NCBI RefSeq assembly: GCF_000296505.1
Contig: NZ_JH815210.1
Span: 62,001 to 126,000, forward strand
Direction: 5' to 3'
Length of the DNA stretch: 64,000 bases
Source: Schaalia turicensis ACS-279-V-Col4
Lineage (GTDB): Bacteria > Actinomycetota > Actinomycetes > Actinomycetales > Actinomycetaceae
Part shown: piece by piece, positions 1-8,597 of the stretch
Position numbering within the stretch: position 1 is the stretch's first letter
Layout: each line of letters starts with the position of its first letter
Position numbers and translations under genes: made by a program
The notes under the pieces: generated by a model
The model's input: the letters and a program-made list of their open reading frames with translations, nothing else
The model's database searches: none
Told to the model about the DNA's origin: nothing

Positions 1-1044
1 CTCGATGTTGACGGCGCACGCACCGTTGTTCCTGCTGCCTCTGGCCTTGCTCGCCCCCAGCTGATTCTGCTGAACGACGGTGACCTGGCATACGCGAAGA
101 TCCGCATGGACGCCGAGTCCCTCGAGTTCGCAACAAAGAACATTGCGTCGATCACCGATTCGCTGACCCGTGGCGTCATCATGGCATCCGCATGGGATAT
201 GACCCGCGATGGTGAGATGTCGGCACGCTCCTACTTGGATCTTGCTCTTGCGGCGATCCCGGGTGAGACGAATATGTCGATGCTCCAGCTGACGATCCGT
301 CACATCGAAGAAGCAGTTCGTACCTTTGTTGCTCCGGCCGAGCGTCAGGCTGCCCTCGAAAAAGTTGGTGGCGCACTTCTGGACCTTGCTGTTGCAGCTG
401 CTCCGGCATCAGACGAACAAAACATACTGATCCGCGCAGCCGCTCACGGTGCTACCACCGCCGAGCAAGGCGAGCAACTCCGAGCAATCTTCGCAGGTGA
501 AAAGGTTCTTGAAGGCCTCGATCTTGACCTTGATTGCCGTTGGGTACTGCTGATCGCGCTGGTTCGCCTGGGTCTTGCCGGCGAAGCAGAGATCGTGGCT
601 CTCGAAGCTGAAGATGGCACGATGACCGGCCACCAGAACGCAGCATGTGCTCGCGCAGCCGTGGAAGACGCAACCGTCAAGCGCAACGTCTTCGACGCGG
701 TCATGACGGATCTGTCGATCCCGAATGACACTCGCTGGGCTATGGTTTCCGGCTTCTGGACGCAGGCTCGCACAAACCCGGCTCTGTACACTCAGTTCGT
801 TGCCGACTACTTCAACCTGATCGAACGCGTGTGGGCAGAGAATACATTCCACACTGCTGAGGACATCGCGATCCTCATGTTCCCGACCGACATTGCTGGC
901 TACGCCGAAGGCGTGGACATCGTCGCTGCCGGTCAAGAGTGGATCGCGTCGCACACCGAGGTGTCTGCTGCCCTGGTTCGCATCATCCGCGAGCGCGTTG
1001 ACGTTGCTCGCCGCCAGATTGAAGCTCAGAAGGCTGACGTCTGA
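1..1044 (+). CDS. pepN: aminopeptidase N, C-terminal part (5' end outside window)
   Basis: The reading frame is open from base 1 and ends at TGA 1042-1044, giving about 347 residues of a larger protein. The first in-window residues (LILLNDGDLAYAKIRMD) match the start of the ERAP1-like C-terminal helical domain that follows the M1 peptidase domain in actinobacterial PepN. The rest is the alpha-helical repeat domain that caps the active site and shapes peptide access. The zinc site (HExxH plus a distal Glu) lies upstream and is not visible. M1 aminopeptidases remove N-terminal residues from peptides in the cytoplasm. An apparent ATG at 106 is internal and should not be taken as the start. A strong terminator follows directly. 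Confidence 0.88.
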   Translation, partial: LDVDGARTVVPAASGLARPQLILLNDGDLAYAKIRMDAESLEFATKNIASITDSLTRGVIMASAWDMTRDGEMSARSYLDLALAAIPGETNMSMLQLTIRHIEEAVRTFVAPAERQAALEKVGGALLDLAVAAAPASDEQNILIRAAAHGATTAEQGEQLRAIFAGEKVLEGLDLDLDCRWVLLIALVRLGLAGEAEIVALEAEDGTMTGHQNAACARAAVEDATVKRNVFDAVMTDLSIPNDTRWAMVSGFWTQARTNPALYTQFVADYFNLIERVWAENTFHTAEDIAILMFPTDIAGYAEGVDIVAAGQEWIASHTEVSAALVRIIRERVDVARRQIEAQKADV

Positions 1045-1063
1045 TTCAGGTCTCTAAGCTGAA

Positions 1064-1102
1064 GGAAGGGGCCCCGAACCGTTACGGTTCGGGGCCCCTT
1101 CC
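1064..1102 (+). terminator. strong hairpin after pepN
   Basis: A perfect 18-bp GC-rich stem (1064-1081 with 1085-1102) with a 3-nt loop lies 20 bp after the pepN stop. There is no long T-run, as is common for actinobacterial terminators. It is symmetrical, so it could also stop transcription arriving from the minus-strand genes to the right. Confidence 0.8.
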
Positions 1103-1158
1103 ACTCTGCACCTCGTGACGACTAGCGCAGAATACGTCGCCTCAGCTTCGTAGCATCG

Positions 1159-1407
1159 TCACTGAGCCGGAGTCGGCATCGACAAGCGTGCACAATGAAG
1201 TGTCAGGTAGGCGATCTCATCGGTCGACAAAGAAGAACCGAGTCTCAGCTCGACCAATTCTGCGATTGTCTTCGCACACGCGTTTTCTTTCGGATACGAG
1301 TCAACGATTGATTGAACGACTGCACGCATGTGGTGCTCGAGAAAACGAGCAGCTGCCTTCACCCTGTCACACCTGAGATGTTCTTCAACCGCGCACAACG
1401 TGGGCAA
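1159..1407 (-). pseudogene. remnant of a BglG/LicT-type antiterminator (PRD domain fragment)
   Basis: An 82-codon frame whose middle and end (YPKENACAKTIAELVEL, LSTDEIAYLTLHCARL) match the conserved core of a PTS regulation domain, where BglG/LicT proteins carry the sequence around the regulatory histidine. The N-terminal RNA-binding domain and first PRD are missing, and the fragment begins abruptly after the sirtuin gene. I see no ribosome binding site. It is best read as the decayed tail of a sugar-operon antiterminator; the PTS operon it would have controlled is absent. Confidence 0.6.
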
Positions 1408-1427
1408 CCTGCCACGCCTCGATATGT

Positions 1428-2252
1428 TCAGCCGGCGAGCGCACTAGCAATCTGAGGTAGTACCTCAGACGTGCCTGCCTCAATCCGAACGTCGGCGAAG
1501 CGATCCACAGCTGTCACTCCCCTGTTCACTACGATCAGGGTAGCGCCTGCACGCATGGCCTCGTGAACAACCCACAAACCGGTGGAGACAGCGAGTGACG
1601 TGCCCGCGACCAACACGACAGTGCACGACGCAGCTGTGTCGAGGGATGGACCGAACGCGGACTCGGGCAGCCCTTCGCCGAACATGACGATGGACGGCTT
1701 CAGCATTCCGCCACAGCGTTCACAGTACACGGGAGTGAACGTGCAGACTTCGGCTAAGTCGCGACGGGCATCGGGGGTGATATCGACGTGCGCGGGATCG
1801 GTTTCTTCGACGAGGTCCGGATTCAACGCACGCAACCGCGCGGACAATGCTGCGCGGGGCGTGACGGAGCCACAGCTCAGGCATTCAACCGTGTCGTAGC
1901 GTCCGTGGAGCTCCCAGATGTTACGCGTTCCAGCGCGCGCGTCCAGACGGTCGACGTTCTGCGTGGAGACGCCCAGCAAGTGTCCGGATGCTTCCATCGT
2001 GGCAAGCGCCCGATGCCCATCGTTGGGCTGGCAGTTTTCGAGGATTTTCCACGTCGCTTCATTGCGATACCAGAGCCAGCGATACCACACGGGGTCGGAC
2101 GTAAACATGTCGACATCAACCGGGGTTGTAGGGGTTGAGCCGGTGCCTCGATAATCCGGCAGGGACGAGTCGGTGGACATTCCCGCGCCAGTCACCGCCA
2201 GAATTCGACCACCGCGCGCAATGTCGATTGCTTCTTCGACGCTTCCTTGCAT
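1428..2252 (-). CDS. cobB: Sir2-family NAD-dependent protein deacylase
   Basis: A sirtuin of about 274 residues. Visible are the NAD-binding GAGMS motif with PDYRG near residue 30, the TQNVD motif, the catalytic histidine in ELHG, and two zinc-binding pairs (CLSCG and CERCG), followed by KPSIVMFGE. The family removes acyl groups from lysines using NAD, giving nicotinamide and O-acyl-ADP-ribose, in the cytoplasm. Two in-frame ATGs (2258, 2252) follow a GGGAGG; the second lies 7 nt from it and is preferred, since the first is only 1 nt away. In the usual TQNVDxLH signature the histidine is aspartate here (RLDARAG). The gene sits alone between the PRD remnant and an MFS gene in the same orientation. 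Confidence 0.9.
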   Translation of the reverse strand: MQGSVEEAIDIARGGRILAVTGAGMSTDSSLPDYRGTGSTPTTPVDVDMFTSDPVWYRWLWYRNEATWKILENCQPNDGHRALATMEASGHLLGVSTQNVDRLDARAGTRNIWELHGRYDTVECLSCGSVTPRAALSARLRALNPDLVEETDPAHVDITPDARRDLAEVCTFTPVYCERCGGMLKPSIVMFGEGLPESAFGPSLDTAASCTVVLVAGTSLAVSTGLWVVHEAMRAGATLIVVNRGVTAVDRFADVRIEAGTSEVLPQIASALAG

Positions 2253-2393
2253 CGTCATTCCTCCCCGCGAACACTTTTCTCCGTTGTACCACCATCAAGA
2301 GTGGCATGTTGGTGCGTTATGAGATTGGGCGGATGCGAATGCCAGCCACTTTTGCGTCTTTCGGCCATCGTTCAGGTACGAGGCCACCTGCTC

Positions 2394-3719
2394 TTACACT
2401 TCGTCGTCAACGAATACGGGAGCGGATGCTCGCATGCCAATGATGCCCATCAAGAGAGCCATGATCGTCAGGAAGATCAGAACAGGAGTAGTCGAATCGG
2501 TTGCTTGAAGCACCATGCCAACAATGATCGGACCGAATGCTGCGACAATATATGCGCCAGGCTGAGTCATACCCGACAGGCGCGCGGTCATCGATGCAGT
2601 GCGAGCGCGCGCAGGGATCAGAGTGACGCAGAGCGGGAACATGAAGCCACCGATCGACAGCAGCGTCACCCACAGCCAGGGAGAGAAGGTTGGAGCAAGC
2701 AAGAGGCCGAGATAACCGGAAGCAGTCAGCACCCCGAAGAGCAGAGAGACAAGAGGCAAGTTCTTCACCGAGTCAACGATCTTCGGCATAATCAAGCCGC
2801 CAACAAGTGTCCACAGGTTGATGGCTGCGACCATCACAGCTGCGCTTGTTCGGTCGACTCCCACCATTGTGAGAATCGTTGGAAGCTGACCAAATTGAAC
2901 ATAGGCATTCAAAGATTGAAGGCCAAACGCGACCATCAACGCCACGGCGGTTGGTGACGTCATCAGGCTCCGCCTGTTGGTAGCTGAGGGCGATGACGAC
3001 TGGGGGGCCTCGTCCCCTGTCAGCAGCGTAGAAGACTCAGGTACGGGCCCAGAAGAGTGAGCGAGTGGCGGAGTGTCTCGACCGACACTCTTCCAGACGA
3101 GAAGCCAGACGAACACTGCCAACAGTGCCCACGGTGCCCAGATGAACAGCGCGGTTCGCCAGCCGGATGAATCAGGCCCCCCAATCGGCGCGCTGAGGAA
3201 GGAACCCGCCGCACCACCCAGCGGGAGAACGCTACCGTAGACCGTCAGAAGCAGAACCGTGCGACCAGCTTTGTGCAGTTTGATCCACGCTGGCACGATG
3301 ACATTAGCGACGGCGGGACCAGCAAGTCCAGCAACACTGAGCAGGAGGAACGCCCAGTAGTTCGACACGAGGGGACGCACACCCAAGCCGATGGTTGTCA
3401 CGGCCATTGCGACGGTTACGACGCACGTCAGTCCGAAGCGCTTTGACAGTGGAACTGCCAGTACGCCAATGAGAGCAAAGACAATACACGGCAACGCGGA
3501 GAGCAGACCAACCGCCATCGCTCCCACTCCAAAAGTGGATTGGACACCAGTCAGGACAGGCCCGAGCGATGTTGCTCCGACGCGCATCGAGGGTGAGATC
3601 GTGAGGACAGCAACCAGCGCCATCACGGTCGACAGTGTGGAAACGCGCCGTGGCTTCACACCAGTCGACGAAGATACGCCTTCGGGGCTGGCGGTCATGT
3701 CGCGCTCAGAAGAACTCAT
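2394..3719 (-). CDS. MFS transporter, CynX/NimT-like
   Basis: About 441 residues with some twelve hydrophobic segments, beginning with a membrane helix preceded by a polar tail. A hydrophilic, Ser/Pro/Thr-rich loop separates the two six-helix halves (near RDTPPLAHSS and PQSSSPSATNRR). The short loops and the MRVGATSLGPVL stretch at the first helix resemble the CynX/NimT branch of the major facilitator superfamily (cyanate or 2-nitroimidazole transport in named members); the substrate here cannot be read from sequence. A longer frame from 3809 exists, but its first 30 residues look non-coding. ATG 3719 and ATG 3698 are both possible, neither with a strong Shine-Dalgarno. It is divergent from the GH13 gene. 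Confidence 0.78.
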   Translation of the reverse strand: MSSSERDMTASPEGVSSSTGVKPRRVSTLSTVMALVAVLTISPSMRVGATSLGPVLTGVQSTFGVGAMAVGLLSALPCIVFALIGVLAVPLSKRFGLTCVVTVAMAVTTIGLGVRPLVSNYWAFLLLSVAGLAGPAVANVIVPAWIKLHKAGRTVLLLTVYGSVLPLGGAAGSFLSAPIGGPDSSGWRTALFIWAPWALLAVFVWLLVWKSVGRDTPPLAHSSGPVPESSTLLTGDEAPQSSSPSATNRRSLMTSPTAVALMVAFGLQSLNAYVQFGQLPTILTMVGVDRTSAAVMVAAINLWTLVGGLIMPKIVDSVKNLPLVSLLFGVLTASGYLGLLLAPTFSPWLWVTLLSIGGFMFPLCVTLIPARARTASMTARLSGMTQPGAYIVAAFGPIIVGMVLQATDSTTPVLIFLTIMALLMGIIGMRASAPVFVDDEV

Positions 3720-3887
3720 ACATCCAGGGTCGCATTGCGCGTTGTGGGCGCGCAAACGTGCCCGCGATTGCTTGGTCACAGTCGCACCCTTAAAGTTCAG
3801 CGTGCGCACAATCAGGTCACGCCTGCACCCGCACTATCCGTTTGTGCTCCACCTTGTGTTCCACCTCGATTCCCCTGCGTCACGGGC

Positions 3888-3893
3888 TACAGT
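3888..3893 (+). promoter_or_regulatory. possible -10 element of a leaderless promoter (GH13 gene)
   Basis: TACAGT ends 6 bp before the ATG at 3900, and there is no Shine-Dalgarno in front of that ATG. This spacing is typical of leaderless transcripts, which are common in actinobacteria. No convincing -35 box is seen, so the call is tentative. Confidence 0.35.
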
Positions 3894-3899
3894 TTGCCT

Positions 3900-5195
3900 A
3901 TGACCCACAGCGTTTCAACCTCTGATCGCACGCCCGGAGCAGATTCCATATGGTGGCACGTGTACCCGCTGGGAGCGTGTGGCGCGCCGATTCGCGACGG
4001 TGATCGGACGCAGACCCCGCGCCTGCGAATGTTGATCAACTGGTTGGATTATGCCGCCGAGCTTGGTGCGACGGGACTGCTACTCGGCCCGATCTTTGAT
4101 TCGGCGACGCACGGATACGACACGCTCGACTATTTCCGTATCGATCCGCGTCTGGGCAGTGTCGAAGACTTCGACGCGCTGGTTGAGGCATGCCATGCTC
4201 ACGGAATGAACATCATGCTCGACGGCGTATTTTCGCACGTCAGCGACCAGTATCAGCCTCTGCGCGCGGTTCTTGAAGCCGGCAAGGATCCCGTTTTCGG
4301 AACGCCCAATTCCCCCGATGCTCCCCTATTCCACATCGATTGGGAGTCCGACGGTGGCCCCTACCCCTGGTTCTTTGAGGGGAACCAGGACCTCGTGCGC
4401 TTCGACCACACGAACGCGCGCGTCAAGGATTTCGTTCAGCAGGTAATGGAGTATTGGTGTGCCCGTGGCATCGATGGGTGGCGACTTGATGCAGCATATT
4501 CCGTTCCAACTGAGTTCTGGGCAGACGTGTGCGACCGGGTCCGGGCCTCGTACCCCGATACTTTCTTCCTCGGCGAAGTCATTCACGGTGACTACCCCGC
4601 GTTCGTTAGGGATGCCCACGTTGATACGGTCACGCAGTACGAATTGTGGAAGGCAATCTGGTCGTCGATCACGGATAAGAATTTCTTTGAGCTCGATTGG
4701 ACGCTGAAACGCCACGGCGAATTCTTAGAGACGTTCGTTCCGCAGACGTTCGTGGGCAATCACGACACGACGCGCATCTCGTCTCTGCTTGGCGCCGATG
4801 GCGCACTGGTGGCGCAGGCGATCATCATGACGCTGGGTGGCACCCCGTCGATCTACTACGGCGATGAGCAGGGCTTCACGGGGGTGAAAGAAGACCGCCA
4901 GTTCGGCGATGACGCGGTGCGTCCTCCCCTGCCCGCATCTCCCGGCGAATTGCTAGGGTTTGGGCACACGACCTACGAAGCATTGAGGTCGCTGGTCTGG
5001 CTACGTAGAAAGCGTCCGTGGCTGACCCGCGCGCTCACAATAACCGTCGCTGTCGCTAACACGAGCTACTCCTACCGCTCATACGCCCCAGGCGATGATT
5101 CCACCTTCGTGGATGTCCAGTTGTCAATCGACGAGGCCGGAACCGCTCACGCCCTCATCCTGGACGAGGCCGGGCACACACTCTGGCAGAAATAG
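3900..5195 (+). CDS. GH13 alpha-amylase family glycoside hydrolase
   Basis: A 431-residue cytoplasmic enzyme with no signal peptide. The GH13 conserved regions are present in order: LDGVFSHVS near 108, GWRLDAAY with the nucleophile Asp197, GEVIHG with the acid/base Glu226, and VGNHDTTR with Asp289. A short beta-rich C-terminal domain follows. The family hydrolyses or transfers alpha-1,4 or alpha-1,6 glucosidic bonds of maltodextrins or related sugars. At this length, with an N-terminal WWHVYPLGACGAP, it resembles small intracellular actinobacterial members of unknown exact substrate. The frame is open upstream to 3735, but that region overlaps the divergent MFS gene; the ATG at 3900 gives a normal family N-terminus. 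Confidence 0.85.
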   Translation: MTHSVSTSDRTPGADSIWWHVYPLGACGAPIRDGDRTQTPRLRMLINWLDYAAELGATGLLLGPIFDSATHGYDTLDYFRIDPRLGSVEDFDALVEACHAHGMNIMLDGVFSHVSDQYQPLRAVLEAGKDPVFGTPNSPDAPLFHIDWESDGGPYPWFFEGNQDLVRFDHTNARVKDFVQQVMEYWCARGIDGWRLDAAYSVPTEFWADVCDRVRASYPDTFFLGEVIHGDYPAFVRDAHVDTVTQYELWKAIWSSITDKNFFELDWTLKRHGEFLETFVPQTFVGNHDTTRISSLLGADGALVAQAIIMTLGGTPSIYYGDEQGFTGVKEDRQFGDDAVRPPLPASPGELLGFGHTTYEALRSLVWLRRKRPWLTRALTITVAVANTSYSYRSYAPGDDSTFVDVQLSIDEAGTAHALILDEAGHTLWQK

Positions 5196-5200
5196 CTGTT

Positions 5201-5246
5201 CTTAGTCCCAAGGATTGACGAGTCTTAGTCCCAAGGATTGACGAGC
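5201..5246. repeat. two tandem copies of a 23-bp sequence
   Basis: The unit starting CTTAGTCCCAAGGATTGACG occurs at 5201-5223 and again at 5224-5245, right after the GH13 stop codon. A matching inverted 9-mer (AATCCTTGG, 5267-5275) lies downstream, so either copy could form a stem with it. No coding role is apparent. Confidence 0.85.
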
Positions 5247-5491
5247 TCCACACCAGTCCCCCTGCAAATCCTTGGCGTTCGAAGTTGCAAGAACTGCCAC
5301 ACGCGTCACGCACATAGACACAATCTGGCGTCAAGAACACTAATCGGTCGCCCCAGCGCGTTCCGACGCGTGACACCATGGAAGTACTCGGTCGTAGCTG
5401 CCGAATTGAAGTTAAAGACCAGATGAGATCTGCTGGTGAGACAATCACGAGCACTCACAGTGCGGGATGTGGCCGAAGAATGACATCGATT

Positions 5492-5584
5492 TCAACGCTG
5501 GATATTGTCGCAACGATAATCAGCAGAAAGAACGATAATCAGCAGAAAGATCCCGGGGAAGACCGAGGCCATTCGTTGGATCAT
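5492..5584 (-). CDS. possible 30-residue hydrophobic peptide, frameshifted by a duplication
   Basis: ATG 5584 is preceded by a strong Shine-Dalgarno (GAGAGGAG, about 6 nt upstream). The peptide begins MIQRMASVFPGIFLLIIVLS, a single membrane-spanning stretch, then ends in a short polar tail. The sequence after LLIIV falls in an exact 19-bp tandem duplication (5512-5530, 5531-5549). Removing one copy restores a longer frame of about 36 residues, so the present form may be a frameshifted variant. It could be a small membrane peptide, or the remnant N-terminus of a larger gene. I recognise no family. Confidence 0.35.
   Translation of the reverse strand: MIQRMASVFPGIFLLIIVLSADYRCDNIQR
5512..5549. 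repeat. 19-bp tandem duplication
   Basis: AACGATAATCAGCAGAAAG is present twice without spacing. It lies inside the small minus-strand ORF and changes its frame. It is the second short tandem duplication in this intergenic region. Confidence 0.9.
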
Positions 5585-5608
5585 GATGTCTCCTCTCAAC
5601 AACGTTGA

Positions 5609-5638
5609 GAAGCGGAGAGAACGTTCTGAAGCGGAGAG
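5609..5638. repeat. direct repeats upstream of the methylase gene
   Basis: GAAGCGGAGAG occurs at 5609-5619 and 5628-5638, a 19-bp period (about two helical turns), about 70 bp before the methylase start. It could be a binding site for a control protein, but no such gene is seen beside it. Confidence 0.4.
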
Positions 5639-5707
5639 GTGGTTCGCATCAGTATCTCGGACGGTAGCCTTATGAGGGAAGTCCCGTCCAATTCGTGAGG
5701 TGATCCG

Positions 5708-7633
5708 ATGCAACGCTCGCAGGCCCTTGACCTGTCCGCGCGTTTCGCTGATCTACTGCCACTTTTGCTTCGAGATTATGCGACTTCCACTGACGCGGAT
5801 ACACCTGCTGGCGCCGACGGTAGCAATACCGGTGTCTTCTCGCGCAATATTGTGTGGGCGACTCAAGACTATGAGGATCTGGGAATCCATGCTGATCAGC
5901 AGATCACCCTTGATGTTTTGAACGCGAATCCTGGCTTGATTACTCCGCGCACAACGAAGGCGCGTGACGCTCAGGCTGTTCGGACGAAAGAACGCGCTGA
6001 GATTTTCACTCCGGCGTGGCTGGTGAACTTTCAAAATGATGTCGTGGATCATGCGTGGTCTGGAGGCCACGAGCCTTGTGATGATGCGATCCTGGATGCG
6101 TCTGCCAGCATATTGCGTCCGCTCCGACCAAGGCTCCCCGCGTTCAACGATATGTCTGACAGAGCGTGGGAAAACTACGTGGATCGTCGGGTACTTGAAA
6201 TCGCGTGTGGCGAGGCTCCGTATTTGACCAGCCGGTATGACGCTACGACGGGCGAACCGATTGGCCTTGGTGGGCGCGTTGGGTTTTTAGACCGCAAGTT
6301 GGCAGCTATTCCCGTTTCATTGGGTGACGAGGCCGCAACGCTTAATTGGGCGTTGCGCGCATTGAGGGCGACCTTTGGATTCGAGCTTCAGGGTGATTCT
6401 TTGTTGCTTGCGCGCCTGAATCTTCTGGCTTCGTTTGATGAAGCAACATCGGCTCTGCTTGGGCGTTCTCTTGTCACAGACGAACTGACCGAAGTAGCTC
6501 ATGCAATTGCCCGAAACGTCTGGCAGATGGATGGGCTGACGTTGAAGTCTCCGTCTGGGGCGGATGTTGTTCTTCCTGTTGACTCCTTTGACGTTACGGT
6601 CGCCAATCCGCCGTATCAGAAGGCGATGGCTGGCACTAGCGATCGTCAGATTTACCCGGACTTCATGGATTTTGCGTTTAGGGTGTCTCCTCTGGCGTGT
6701 TTCGTAACGCCGGCTCGCTTCTTATTTAATGCTGGGAAGACTTCGAAGAAGTGGAATCGTCAGGTTCTTTCAGACCCGCATGTGAGCGTGTCTTTGTTTG
6801 AGGCGGATAGTCGACGCGTTTTTCCTGCTGCTGAAGTGAAGGGCGGGATCGCTGTCACGCTACGGGATACGAACGTTTCTTTGCCCCCGATCGGCTCGTT
6901 CATTCCTGACCGTGAGTTGCGTTCGATTGTTGCTCGAGTTCATGCGGTCGCTGACAGTTTTCTTGATCAGATTATGTTTGCTCCCGAGAGCTACCGGTTC
7001 ACTTCGGTGTTGCATGTCGAGCATCCGCAGGCGATTGAACGTGTTTCTGCGGGGCATTCGTTTGATATGACGACGAATTGTTTCGATGTGTTGCCTGAGA
7101 TTTTTCACGATGTTGCCCACAGGGGAATGATCGGAGTGCTTGGCCGGCAGAATAATCGCCGACTTGTGAAGTTTATTGATCGTCGTTACGTGCGCGATCA
7201 TCCCAATTTGGATGCGTGGAAAGTTGCGCTGGCGAAGTCGAATGGCACAGGCAAGTTGGGTGAAGTTCTTGCTCCTCCTGTTCTGTTGCCCCCTGGTTTC
7301 GCTCATACGCAGTCATTCATTTCTATCGGCGCGTTTGGGACGCGTAAGGAAGCTGAAGAACTAGCGACGTTTTTGCATACGAAGTTCGCGAGGCTTCTTC
7401 TTGGGTCTTTGAAGGTGACGCAGGATAACAAGCGCGCGGTGTGGGCGAATGTGCCGAACTTGGTGAGCAAGGCTCCAGCTGATTTGAGCATCGATTGGGG
7501 GTCTTTAGTTCCAGTGATTGATTCGCAGTTGGCTGATTTCTTTGGGCTGTCGGAAGCCGAAAAGACTTTCGTGAACGAGCGGGCTCAGGAGATGCCTGTT
7601 CGTACTTTGGTATGTGGGGGCTTACGCGAATGA
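5708..7633 (+). CDS. Eco57I-type N6-adenine DNA methyltransferase
   Basis: A 641-residue protein starting 3-4 nt after an excellent Shine-Dalgarno (GAGGTGAT). In order: a motif rich in KERAEIFTPAWLVNFQN near 100, a motif I-like SAM site (LEIACGEAPYLTSRYD) near 165, GFLDRKL, FELQGDSLLLARLNLL, the catalytic motif IV NPPYQ near 302, and a region after 320 (PDFMDFAF, TPARFLFNAGKTSKKWN) typical of target recognition in this family. Such proteins methylate adenine in a specific double-stranded site, and some Eco57I-type relatives also carry nuclease activity. I see no PD-(D/E)xK motif that I trust and no neighbouring endonuclease gene. It may therefore be a solitary methylase, a one-protein R-M enzyme, or a leftover of a system that lost its nuclease. 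Confidence 0.8.
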   Translation: MQRSQALDLSARFADLLPLLLRDYATSTDADTPAGADGSNTGVFSRNIVWATQDYEDLGIHADQQITLDVLNANPGLITPRTTKARDAQAVRTKERAEIFTPAWLVNFQNDVVDHAWSGGHEPCDDAILDASASILRPLRPRLPAFNDMSDRAWENYVDRRVLEIACGEAPYLTSRYDATTGEPIGLGGRVGFLDRKLAAIPVSLGDEAATLNWALRALRATFGFELQGDSLLLARLNLLASFDEATSALLGRSLVTDELTEVAHAIARNVWQMDGLTLKSPSGADVVLPVDSFDVTVANPPYQKAMAGTSDRQIYPDFMDFAFRVSPLACFVTPARFLFNAGKTSKKWNRQVLSDPHVSVSLFEADSRRVFPAAEVKGGIAVTLRDTNVSLPPIGSFIPDRELRSIVARVHAVADSFLDQIMFAPESYRFTSVLHVEHPQAIERVSAGHSFDMTTNCFDVLPEIFHDVAHRGMIGVLGRQNNRRLVKFIDRRYVRDHPNLDAWKVALAKSNGTGKLGEVLAPPVLLPPGFAHTQSFISIGAFGTRKEAEELATFLHTKFARLLLGSLKVTQDNKRAVWANVPNLVSKAPADLSIDWGSLVPVIDSQLADFFGLSEAEKTFVNERAQEMPVRTLVCGGLRE

Positions 7634-7950
7634 ATATCTGAATTTTGCGTTGCTTCTCACTATGATTCGCCGCGCTAAAGCTCCTGTCGCATTGTCTCTC
7701 TGGCACACCGTGGCCTCGTTGGCTCAGTACAATGACGGCGGTAAGGAGATGCCTTGTCATGACGACATTCGACGTATCAAGGTCTGTACGTTCACCATCC
7801 CTGGTGACGACGTCAGCCACGATGGGTTTCGAGCCTCATCAGTGTTGCTGAGGTGCTCTCCATTCGTACACTGCTCACCTTGAGAAAAGCTCGTAGAGCT
7901 CACCTCAGGTGGTGAATATTCCGAGCCTCCCCGTTTTCTCGACGTCGCAA
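7634..7950. other. stretch with no supported gene
   Basis: An overlapping plus-strand frame (7614-7883, 89 codons) and a short minus-strand frame beginning with TTG both lack family motifs and good ribosome binding sites. No terminator with a T-run was recognised. Confidence 0.5.
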
Positions 7951-8352
7951 TCAATGTAGCAGTTGTAGAACAACGGCAGCTGATCCAGCAACCTCAGCAA
8001 TGGTCTGTGTTGTCGAGACAACCGCATCACGAAGCACTACTCCCAGCGTTTCCACTTGTTCGAACGGATCTTTGTCCGCATTTGGCCACGTGTACGGGTC
8101 GTCACAGACCAGAGCCCAATCAATAAAGTCGACTTCATGATTACCCGGAAGAGCGATCGCTTGATATGGAGCTGAGTCAACCAAACCTATCGCCCGTTCG
8201 AGAACCTCAAGCGACTGCAGACCACCATCAATGTAGTCACCCAAGAAGAACAACTGGTCGTCAGCGCCCAAGCCAATACGCGCAGGGGCATCTTCTAATG
8301 CATCGAGATGCCCGTGAATATCGGACATCGCATATCTGATTCCCTTCGCCAC
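7951..8352 (-). pseudogene. truncated PPP-type metallophosphoesterase
   Basis: The frame starts at a GTG (8352) and holds the first three metallophosphatase motifs: SDIHGHLD (with the GDxHG core changed to SDIHG, as is frequent), GDYIDGG and GNHE. It stops after only 133 residues; relatives are normally over 200 residues and carry further histidine motifs that complete the two-metal site. The last 20 residues (TTQTIAEVAGSAAVVLQLLH) resemble no family C-terminus I know. It is likely a clipped, inactive serine/threonine or bis-nucleoside-tetraphosphatase-like enzyme. The start is uncertain; an internal ATG at SDIHG is also possible. Confidence 0.6.
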
Positions 8353-8597
8353 TCCTCACACGAGTCACAATCTCATGATGCTTGGCGCCTACTTTCTTAG
8401 GCTAACGACAACTATGTAGCAACCGATTGGCAAGACGTGAAGAGGCGTGGCAACAACCTATAGAAATACGCACGCAATAACCCAGGCGACTGACTACACC
8501 GTCGTTGAACGCGTAATGCCTATACACTTATTCCTCCAAGGACGCGCAGTCGCATAAAGATCTGCTTTGGCGAAGCGTAAGGCTTCAAAACATCTGA
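8353..8597. other. intergenic, nothing recognised
   Basis: No ORF, clear hairpin or repeat. It separates the truncated phosphatase from the end of the sugar operon. Confidence 0.4.

Noticed and set aside
106..1044. A pepN start at ATG 106
   Set aside because: The frame is open from base 1 and the upstream residues match the family, so this ATG is internal.
2247..2957. Plus-strand ORF of 236 codons
   Set aside because: It lies antisense to the MFS gene, with a shadow-like His/Arg/Gln-rich translation and no motif.
7614..7883. 89-codon plus-strand ORF overlapping the methylase end
   Set aside because: No family signal and no ribosome binding site; most likely non-coding.
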